DNA from: Apoda limacodes | Lineage: Eukaryota > Arthropoda > Insecta > Lepidoptera > Limacodidae | Direction: 5' to 3' | Assembly: GCA_946406115.1 (NCBI GenBank) | Contig: OX291541.1 | Location: forward strand, 21,979,908 to 22,043,907 | Length of the DNA: 64,000 bases | Shown here: positions 55,436 to 64,000 of the stretch, in pieces | Layout of the letters: each line of letters starts with the position of its first letter | How positions within the stretch are numbered: the first letter of the stretch is position 1 | The notes under the pieces: model-generated | What the model saw: only the letters and a program-made list of their open reading frames with translations | What the model was told of the DNA's origin: nothing | Databases searched by the model: none | Translations under genes and position numbers: made by a program

Positions 55436-56545
55436 TTCTGTATCTGTTCTATATGTTGAAGTCAAATATATGTATTTTCCTTTATTTTTTTTTCCTATAT
55501 ATACTGCCGTCCCTAGCAAAAAAAATTTGCTTTTACGACCTTTGAGGTAAAACTGTCGATATAATATATGCTACTAACCTTAGTCAGTAAGTTTATATTT
55601 GTTGCTAACACCATATGGATATTTAAGTTCGAAATAAATGTTTTGATTGATTGATAAGAGTCAATATGGTATTTTTTTAGAGACATTGTTACAACTAAAT
55701 CTATGAATGTATTTTTGTGAAAAAGTTTTTGGAATAAATTAATATCATAGCAAATTATCCACTAACAGCGCTTTTTATTATTTGGCGATAAAAAAGAAAT
55801 GATTTTTCAATATTTTACCTTTACTTTGTAGGTTTAGTGTAAGGTACGTTATTCATTTGAAATATAGAAAAAAAAACTAGAAATTTTTGTGAAATATTTA
55901 GATTAGCATTCCCAGTGTTATCAGTGAAAACGGAATTCCTCGATGCTTTTTAAACAAGTAAATATTCTGGCGATGCATCCCAAATTATGCTACTTTGAAA
56001 GAAATTCTGAAAAGCATAGACAATGTTACAAAAGGTTAGTAGGTACAGTGACCTTAAAACAAAATGTAGATCAACTCTTTCAAACTAGTATTTTCGTAGT
56101 TCTGTAACATTTTAATTAAATAAAACGGGTCTTACCAAATAAGGATTGGAAACGAAATATCGGAAACAAAATAAAACCTATCGTGGTGAGACCCGTTTTA
56201 ATTTCACTGTAAAAATATAGATCGTTAAATAAACTTGTAAATCAATACCTTCCTAAACCCATATTGAACATTATCCTACACAAATATTAAAAAAACCCAA
56301 AATTAGATGTTTTAACCATACTCGAAAAAATGAGTAATTATAGGTTCTAAGAATAATAAACTAACGCGGAATTTGATGACCAGTCTTCCTCTCCTCACTT
56401 ATGTAAAAGACCATCGTCCATTCCAACCGGATCTCCTATCATTTCCCAAATGTTACCAAGTACAATGAACAAAAAGTAAGACCTTACATTGGGAAGAGAT
56501 GTTTCATTAAGCTATCATACATTTTGTAACCTACAGTGTGAGGCG
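55436..56545. other. Upstream region of CPR-C with a hairpin
   Basis: AAAACGGGTCTTACCA (56122-56137) and TGGTGAGACCCGTTTTA (56184-56200) form a 16-bp stem around a ~46-base loop, about 350 bases upstream of the CPR-C TATA box. No gene is seen in the rest. Confidence 0.5.
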
Positions 56546-56552
56546 TATATAA
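56546..56552 (+). promoter_or_regulatory. TATA box of CPR-C
   Basis: TATATAA lies 75 bases upstream of the ATG, the same spacing as in CPR-B. Transcription would start near 56575, giving a leader of about 45 bases. Confidence 0.7.
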
Positions 56553-56620
56553 GCTGGCGGGCTGGGACCGACCCACACTCGAGGTTTCAACTCCGACCTA
56601 CTGCCACACAACAAGCAAAA

Positions 56621-59600
56621 ATGAAACTGGTGAGTGCACTATCGATTTATCTACCTACATACATACATACATTCTTATCGATAGATTATGATTGACAGCT
56701 CTGCTATCTCTGTAGCCGAGTTTTCATTACGTGTGTGGTGTCTCTAGTGGTGTACCTAGAGAAATTAGGATGTGAATTATGTATCGATGTTTTTGGGCAG
56801 AGGATTAAGTAGTTTTGTTTTTTTTTTAAATATGAGACTGGATAAGTTTTTCGATAAATCGCTCAACTTGACAGGTTGCTAATTAATGAGGCACCGTTTA
56901 AGGCAAAGTGAGTTTCTTTTCGTAAATAACTTTCAGTGTGGTCGTTAATCATAAGATATGCATATAATGTTTTTATTGCTGGTTTTTTATGCAATGTCTT
57001 AACAAAAAAAAAATATAATTTTATTTCACATTAATTTAAATAAATGCCTAATGTTAAAATTTAAGTTATTTAAGTAGTTTGGATTTCTAATATTGAATTA
57101 TGGTTTGTCAAGTATTAATGAAAAATTAAACGAAACGTTTCTTCACTCGCAAATATTTTGTTTTCATAGTCAAACTTACGACCAAAATACGACTCGTTCT
57201 TATAATACCTCTTACCGGGACAAAAAATAGCCCTAGTTTATCCTTTAAGACTTTAGCTATCGAGGCTACACAATCGCTGTGCACACACAGGATCATTCTG
57301 AAATGGCGTCCCCCTCTCTGCTTTGGTACCCCAAGGATTTTGCCTATGAATTGCATGTTGCCAGTATAATAAATAATTATAATTCTTTCCCTTTCATAAT
57401 CCTTAAATTGGATTACGCCTACCTATGTTTATAATTAGTTTTTGCCTTCAGCCCCGCCCGCGATAATTTCTTGATCCATAGTATGAAAGATTGCGATAAG
57501 AAGATAGGTCGTCCACGTGGAATTTGATTCTTGTTACTGCAGCAAAACTTTTGAATTTTTTGTGACAAAAACTTTGTCCTTCTTCTTTGTCTGTGGCAAA
57601 TTTCAGCTCAATTTCATTCTTAGTTGCGACGTAAAGCAAGGACAAACAAACAAACTTTATTTGTCATTTATAATATAAGTATGAAAATATGGATTACATT
57701 TTTGTATTTCTCCCATATTGACCTATATTGTTAGAAAAACCTTTATTAAAGTTGTTGACCAAAATTAAAACGAACCTATAAGTTGCTCCATAACTGAAGT
57801 TACATCGTTTGCTTTTATGAGTAAAACACGTGCACCTGAAAAAATCCTATCGTCTTATTTATAATATCGACTACTAACTACTACAATAGGATGTTTAAAA
57901 TAGAAACTTGGTCTTAATAATTTGTATTACTTACCTATCTAATTATTCATTATTCTTGTTTCTTTATTATAATTAAACTTCCTTAAAGCTTGTTAAGCTG
58001 CATAACAATAATTACGAAAGAACAAACATTAAGACAATAGAACCATGTAACTTATCGTTAAGTTTTTACGCATCACGCGCGTTGATCACATCCATGAAGC
58101 ACTTGTACAAACTATGCGCAAGAACATTATGCACGAACACGCTTTATCATAATAAGGAAGTAAAAGATCTTCTAAATAAATTTAATGTTACCATACATAA
58201 CATTTTAATGGCATAATACAAAATATTAAAACATTAACAAAATGTTATAAAATTATTTGACAAAAAAAATATAAGACCGATAAGTCTATGTATAATAATT
58301 GTTTAAGGGAGAGTTTGAGTCCAGTATGTTAATTATTATGTTTTTTTACCAAAAATTGGGATTCGGCGAGTTATTTACGGACTTATCGGTAATAGTTATC
58401 GAAGATTTGCTGGAATCGTACAAATTTTTGTCATTGAAATCACACTCTTATAGAAACAAAACAGAGTCCGCATGATGGCTTTATCTCTTTCTATAAAATG
58501 ATCAGTTTTGTAAGGCTATTGCGCAGTGCATATAATAGGACAGATTACAGAACTCAAAGTATATGCGATGCAGTGCATCGAATGAAGATCAATTCGACGC
58601 AGTTGTCAGTTTTATAAATGAAACTTTTTAAATCGAAGTAGATAAATTAATTAATTTACGATGTCAAGGATAGTTTAATCGGACATAATCTATATTTCCA
58701 CCAATATTGTCTGTTATGAAAACCTTTTCATTATTTTTATGAAACAAAATAGCAATGCAAATTTTAACTTATTTTTGTCAAAAATTATAAAGGATTGCTA
58801 GACTGTTAATATCTGCTTATTTGTTATATTCTGTTATTATTTATTTGTGGTACTATTTAGAGTTTGTGGTATAAGTTAGATTTATGTTTATTTGTTGATC
58901 ATTTTGCTTTCTAGTTTTCTAGATTGTGAATGTAATTGTTTACAATTGTTAAAACCCTAATAAAATTAAATTAAATCAAAAATAATCCTCTCAGTATATG
59001 AGTCTTAGACAGAAAAAACCCTGCAATATTATGTGCCCAACTAGAAAATAAAGAAAAAAAAACCAAGCCCTAAATTCTATATACTTAGAATTTAGCACGC
59101 TATATGTACAAAAAATTAGAGAAAATGTTATATTCTGAATTCTTTGCAAAAAAACAAATACCGCTTCATATTGTAATCAATATGTGTAGTCTGTCCCAAT
59201 AAAACTGTTCGAATTACTTATAGTCACCCTATTCCATTTACAGACAACAATATTAATAAATATGAATCTCATATTATAATACCTGACGATACTTTTATAG
59301 TTGTAAAACGTGAAGCTCAAAGACAATAAAGGATCATAAAGTACCGAGGTAACCAGTTCGAACCGCGATTGAAGAAGAAAACTTCGGTTTACGCGCAAGT
59401 GTTGCGTGATTGCAAGTATATGTTAACGAATTTATGTATGTCTTTGTTGTGTAACTTGAACTTCAACTTGGGCGACTTTAAGCTCCGTAAGATACTGAAC
59501 TTAAGATATCATGTATTTTGCTTGTTTGGCAGATAATAGCAATAATGTACCATTATTAGAAACACATTCACTTATTAATTTTAAAAGTATACATGTTGTA

Positions 59601-62600
59601 CTTACATACAGTGAAATAAAGCTTTGATAAGTACAATACGTGTGAATAAGCAATCACATACGACGTCGAAAGAAGTTTTATAATGCAGTGTACCTATAAA
59701 AGAAATATTTGAACTATTTACTTATTGACTTAGTTTGTCAGACAATGATTTTTAAATAGAATTTCTCATATACCGTGTTAATTTACTACGGTGATTTTTT
59801 TATTGAACATAGTAGTAAAAAAATCGTTTTATTTTTATGGTTTAGAACAAGTTTTCCTTTTCCCTAAATATATTCTAAAGAAAATAGAACATAGAAGTTG
59901 GAAAAGTCATGCGTAATTTGAACTTTGTTTACAACAAAAATCCAAAAAGTTCTTATTGTTTAAAATATTGTTGGCAGATCGTCTTCACCGCCCTCTTTGG
60001 CTTCGCCGCTGCTGGTTATGCCCCTTCCGCCTACTCAGAACAGTCCAACAGGCCTCAAGCATCTTTCGAAAAGAATGCTAGAATTCTAGCCCTTGACTCC
60101 GACGTCAAAGAAGACTCCTTCAGATATAACTTTGAAACAGAAAATGGTATCAAAGCTGAAGAACAAGGTCAAGAGGTATGTTTTACTAATATATCTTTAA
60201 TGTATATTGTTATAAAAAAATTCGGGAATTATTTACCTTGTCAAATAACAAACCAAAATTACCGTTGTACAAAAAGTCCTTTGAGTACAACAAAGTCACA
60301 GATGTATAATTGACTGAAAAGATCATATTTTCAAACATTGCGTTGTTTGTTATATGTTTCATATCATTGTTATTGTCATGTCACGTGTAAATTTGGTTGT
60401 TGAATTAATGTATATGTGCCATAATGAAATTAGCGGGTATTTTTTAAAATAATACTTTAACAAACCAAACACACAATAAGTATAAAACAGAAATGTAATT
60501 TAAATCTAACAATATATAATTAATTTTGCTTACCGCACAGAAACCCATTATCGTAAATATTATAATATCACTCAAATTTGCAATTGCACCACCGTATCTA
60601 ACAACAGCAATAATGTTTGACCTATGTAGGGTCAACAAAACAATCACTCGGTTCCCACAAATTTCATCAAAGCGTTTAAGAATCCTTACGCACTGACTCC
60701 CTCAAGGATATGACTTGTGACCTATACTTTATAAACTTCTGACCGTAGTCAGGCATTAGATCACAATCACATTAGGTAAAGGGTAGTGACCAATGCAGCC
60801 ACACGCGCAATAAAGGTCAGGCGGATTACACAAATGTTACTGCCGAGATTTATGGGAACGTCTTGAGTTTTAACTGATCTGTTTCCATTAATAGCATTAT
60901 GTTATATTGTTGATTCATGTGATGTCTATCCTTGAAAGGTTGTAAAGGTATTGCAATTATTAATATGCAATAAGAAAGATGATGCTTTAAATAAAAACTT
61001 AGCGAGTAATATAAACCTGTCGTCGTAAACCAAAATATTTTATAAACAGTAGATATATATGCGTATAAAGAACACAAAGTTATAAAACTCTGTAGAAGAT
61101 ATAAAATAGACGAAGATACTCTTTTATAATTCCTATTAAAATTAATAGATGGGTACTATATTACACATTATATTCTGTTTAGATAGTATATTACGGTATA
61201 AATGACATAAAATCATGAAATTAGTAACAAGAACATTAATTTTTATGACTTGTGTATGTGAATTTGTGTATTTTTTCCTATGTATTTCATATATTTGTTT
61301 TGAAAAATTAAGTAATAGCATTTTTCTATAGAATTAATGTAAAACTTGCATTAACAGATTCAAACCTAGATTTAATAAGTTTTAAATACAAAGATATTAG
61401 AAGCTAGTAGTGGATATTTTTAGCTAGCCACTTTGACCCGCAGTTGAGAAAGCGCTCAGCATTTCAAAACAGGTCTAGTAGAAATGTACATATTATTTAT
61501 AATGTAAATGTATAACTTATGTTTATTGACATCTCAATACTTGTTACTATGGATGGACAACTACGCATTGTTCTGTCATCGTATAAGCACATTGTGTAAC
61601 GATGTCCCATCATTTTATGAGGATCCAACATCACCAAATGTGGTAACTGATTTCAAAAAGACTTGTCAATTGTCTTATGTAAGTGATATTATGAATCAAT
61701 AATAAAACCAGTGTAATAATGAGAATTATAAAAGCGGCTCGGTAGTAGGACTAGTAGGTACTTAACATTGGTTTCGATAACTTTTATTACCAAGCATTTT
61801 CCCGCGGCTCTGCTCGCGCTACATTTGATTATCGACGTGGAATTTCTAAGGAAACTATTTAATCATAGTAAGAAAGTTTATTGTAGTAAGTCATACTTCG
61901 TTAACATGAAATTTGGATACAGTTATTTTATTGGGAGTTTTTATTTTTTGTTTTTTGTTTTTTATTTTAACCAGAATAAGATAAAGAAAATCTTCTTCAA
62001 ATATCCTTGTGACAAATTTCAGCTCAATTGGATGTTTCATAGCGACGTGAGTGAAGGAGATACAAATACTTATTCATTTATTTAATTTGGAGTGAAAATT
62101 ATTATTAAATTGTTTCAGAATAACTGTCATTTTGAATTACATATTGATTTTCATGATTACGCATGTTTTAAACAACTTACCTTATGGTTATTGCTTATGC
62201 CGTTTTCCCTATTGCATATTTTAAGTTTGCATATCTTAGAAATGCAAACGGAAACTGTGTGAGTCAATGTTTAATTATTTGTTTATACTATTTATATTTA
62301 TACAAGTAATGACGCTTTGCAACCTCAATTCATGCTTACACTTGCTAAGAGATAAGGTGTAACTAAAAATAAAACAAAGTTTTGACAATCACTAGGAAGG
62401 TTTTGGATTAGACGAAATTCGACAAAAATATTTGTTTTTATTTAATACTAGCTTTTGCCCGCGGTTCTACCCGTTTTAAATACAGTTTAGGATTTCAACG
62501 GCAACTCCTAAATTATATGAAAGAACCTCATACACTTAAACTTTTTCCATTTTGAATTTCATTTCAATCAGTACGATAGTTAAAGCGTGAAGAGGTAACA

Positions 62601-63002
62601 GGCAGACAGAGTTACTTCGCATTTATATTTATAATATTTAGATATTCAGTTTTATGGATCTTTTTTTGACAGGTGTAACTTAGTGGCACGGATCCCCTCA
62701 TTTGTAAATTTTGTAAATGTATGCATATGAATTATTCTTTTCGTTTTAAAACTTAAACTAAGGTTTGATAAGAAACTATTACATTCCAGGTGGACGGCAT
62801 CGAAGCTCAGGGTGGCTATGAGTATACAGGTGATGATGGTCAGATCTACTCAGTTAGTTACTCCGCTGGCCAGGGTGGATTCCTTCCTCAAGGTGCTCAC
62901 CTGCCCACCGCACCACCAACTCCTGAAGCCATTTTAAAGGCTTTAGAACAAAACGCCGCTGATGAAGCTGCTGGAATCGTTGATGATGGTGCGTATTTTT
63001 AA
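56621..63002 (+). CDS. CPR-C: RR-1 cuticular protein, 3' end uncertain
   Basis: Third secreted chitin-binding RR-1 protein of the cluster. Exons are 56621-56629 (MKL, donor GTGAGT), 59978-60175 and 62790-62988. The signal peptide is [16 protein letters not shown]; a short segment ([16 protein letters not shown]) replaces the long variable region of its paralogues. [17 protein letters not shown] leads into the RR-1 core at about residues 77-111 ([13 protein letters not shown] ... [13 protein letters not shown]). Intron 2 sits ten codons further downstream and in phase 0, not phase 1 as in CPR-A and CPR-B. After VDDG the sequence is a usable donor (GTGCGT, as in CPR-A intron 1), so a last exon may lie past the window. 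Otherwise it reads on to AYF and TAA at 63000-63002, with AATAAA at 63025, giving 139 aa. Introns are 3.3 and 2.6 kb and carry repeats. Confidence 0.88.
57440..57670 (+). repeat. Dispersed repeat in CPR-C intron 1
   Basis: GCCCCGCCCGCGATAATTTC, CCACGTGGAATTTGATTC and GGCAAATTTCAGCTCAATTT then AGTTGCGACGTAAAGCAAGG are in the same order as in the repeat at 61790-62090. It is non-coding and the class is unknown. Confidence 0.55.
57671..59285. other. CPR-C intron 1, remaining part
   Basis: AT-rich intron sequence. No exon or RNA gene is seen, though distal regulatory sites cannot be excluded. Confidence 0.4.
59286..59405 (-). repeat. tRNA-like SINE fragment in CPR-C intron 1
   Basis: The minus strand reads AATCGCGGTTCGAACTGGTT (B box) then ACCTCGGTACTTTATGATCC and TTGTCTTTGAGCTTCACG, a run I recognise as a dispersed repeat. 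A cloverleaf is not evident. Confidence 0.45.
60176..61789. other. CPR-C intron 2, left part
   Basis: AT-rich intron sequence with short unsupported ORFs. Confidence 0.4.
61790..62090 (+). repeat. Dispersed repeat in CPR-C intron 2
   Basis: TTTTCCCGCGGCTCTGCTCG, GACGTGGAATTTCTAAGG and GACAAATTTCAGCTCAATTG then CATAGCGACGTGAGTGAAGG parallel 57440-57670. A 105-codon ORF crosses it but its protein is not plausible. Confidence 0.55.
62440..62645 (-). repeat. Dispersed repeat in CPR-C intron 2, reversed
   Basis: ACTAGCTTTTGCCCGCGGTT, TTTCAACGGCAACTCCTAAA, AGCGTGAAGAGGTAACAGGC and GTTACTTCGCATTTATATTT are the reverse complement of the 51490-51865 repeat. Confidence 0.7.
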
Positions 63003-63030
63003 TTACTTATCTTAAACGTTTTGAAATAAA

Positions 63031-63589
63031 CCACCAAAAAATAGCAAATTATTAAATCAAACTGAACTTTTACGTATTCATATCAAATTCTATAATATAA
63101 AAAAAAAGAATTCAAAACTTCAACCGCATTTAGTTTATATTTTTTGCCTCTTAATCTATGTTATTTACGAATATTTAGTTTCTACTTATTTGAAAACTTT
63201 TCATTATTTAAAATGTTTACATAAACAAACATATAAATTATAACATATCTACCAATTTATGAGTTATCAAGCCAAAAATAAATTGACAGTAAATTTATAG
63301 AATTAAACACTTACTTAAATCTAAGTAATAATTGTAAAGTGTTTTAACATTAATAATTAATTTCCAATAATTGAAAACCATTAAAGACAAACCAGTAATT
63401 TGGTGTGACATCTACGCCTTGCAACTAACCTATACCGGTGAGCTTTGCTCAACCTGGATTGCATCAACTATTGAATTACTAAGTGTAGGGCGTGTACGTT
63501 AATGTATAAGAAAATCCTTGTATTAGCACTATGACAGAGTCTTTTAAAATAAAAATATAAAGAAAATACTAATAAAAAAAAAAACTGGT
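63031..63589. other. Downstream of CPR-C exon 3, no exon found
   Basis: I searched for an acceptor followed by a phase-1 Tyr/Glu/Pro-rich terminal exon like those of CPR-A and CPR-B and found none. The stretch is AT-rich. Confidence 0.4.
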
Positions 63590-63780
63590 TGCCTGTAAAG
63601 TCGGTATACGGGCGAAAGTTTTACGTGACAATGATTTTATGTCTGTCTCTCTCGCTCTTAGGCGGGCGCGTGCCTCTCACTCGCTCTCATTGTGAGCGCA
63701 TAACGTGAGCGGAGCGTAACGCAGTTTCTTGAAGTGTCACCCGGCAAACCAATTTATAAGACGTTGTCACGTCAATAAAT
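63590..63780. repeat. GC-rich dispersed repeat
   Basis: TCTCTCGCTCTTAGGCGGGC then GCGTGCCTCTCACTCGCTCT and GCGCATAACGTGAGCGGAGC stand out from the AT-rich context. The run from CTGGTTGCCTGTAAAGTCGG to CACCCGGCAAACCAATTTAT is one I recognise as a recurrent lepidopteran repeat (from memory). It is non-coding. Confidence 0.5.
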
Positions 63781-64000
63781 AGGAGATTATATCTGAATAT
63801 AATTATATTTCAAAACCTTAAAGAATTTTGTACACTTCAAATCATTGTATGTAAATATTAAATTTGTCAGTGATTGATAATAAGAACGCCCATCATTAGT
63901 TAATTCATAAAACAATGCAATTCTCATAACCTTTAACATACATACATCCCACAACATAATTTTTTTTATGTCAGAACCTCTCTTTACCAAATATTACTAA
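63781..64000. other. AT-rich window end
   Basis: No exon or repeat is supported. A minus-strand 67-codon ORF is present without other evidence. Confidence 0.35.

Noticed and set aside
57126..57356. Minus-strand 76-codon ORF in CPR-C intron 1
   Set aside because: Some codon character, but no start context, splice partner or known family; too little to call.
59909..59977. Upstream extension of CPR-C exon 2 to [13 protein letters not shown]...
   Set aside because: The acceptor TTGGCAG at 59971-59977 and the MKL first exon give a proper signal peptide in phase 0; the extension is intron sequence that happens to be open.
61768..62085. 105-codon plus ORF in CPR-C intron 2
   Set aside because: It overlaps a dispersed repeat also found at 57440, and the translation is low-complexity Phe/Tyr/Lys.

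Overview
The window looks like nuclear DNA of a moth or butterfly (Lepidoptera). The evidence is an AT-rich background, short phase-matched exons with GT-AG introns, three cuticular-protein genes of the Rebers-Riddiford RR-1 (soft cuticle) type, and a dense load of repeats that I recognise from lepidopteran genomes: LINE 3' tails, repeats carrying the end motif GGCCAAGTGCGAGTC, tRNA- and 5S-derived SINEs, and foldback elements. The species cannot be named from the sequence alone.

The solid host content is a same-strand cluster of three secreted RR-1 cuticle genes. CPR-A (10839-13852, 203 aa) and CPR-B (21015-24015, 209 aa) are complete four-exon genes. CPR-C (56621 to at least 62988) lies about 32 kb further on; its last exon is either open to a nearby stop or lies beyond the window. 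All three have a TATA box, a first coding exon of only three codons, a second exon that completes the signal peptide and carries a variable region, and a third exon with the chitin-binding RR-1 core. Their products would be exported by epidermal cells and bind chitin fibres in the procuticle.

Layout. 1-10.7 kb: a decayed retroelement with a YLDD polymerase and a C-terminal PDG/WDATCVDT domain, dispersed repeats, a foldback element and a LINE inserted into another LINE. 10.7-24.3 kb: CPR-A and CPR-B, separated by about 7 kb holding a 53-bp-arm foldback and a layered repeat with two insertions. 24.3-37 kb: repeats, plus two weakly supported possible host genes at 35250-35738 and 35857-36039. 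37-44.1 kb: a LINE reverse-transcriptase pseudogene beside a recombinase-like fragment, then a nearly identical 2,823-bp tandem duplication carrying a LINE RNase H/zinc-knuckle fragment. 44.1-56 kb: minisatellites, one interrupted by a LINE tail, a TIR-like element carrying a 5S rRNA-like core, and a pogo/Tigger-type transposase remnant lacking its catalytic domain, followed by a 40-bp palindrome. 56.5-64 kb: CPR-C with two long repeat-bearing introns.

I see no tRNA or rRNA gene that looks functional, no CRISPR array and no prokaryotic-type operon. The items most worth a second look are the tandem duplication, the 5S-bearing TIR-like element, the catalytic-core-less pogo remnant, the shifted intron in CPR-C and the candidate gene at 35250.
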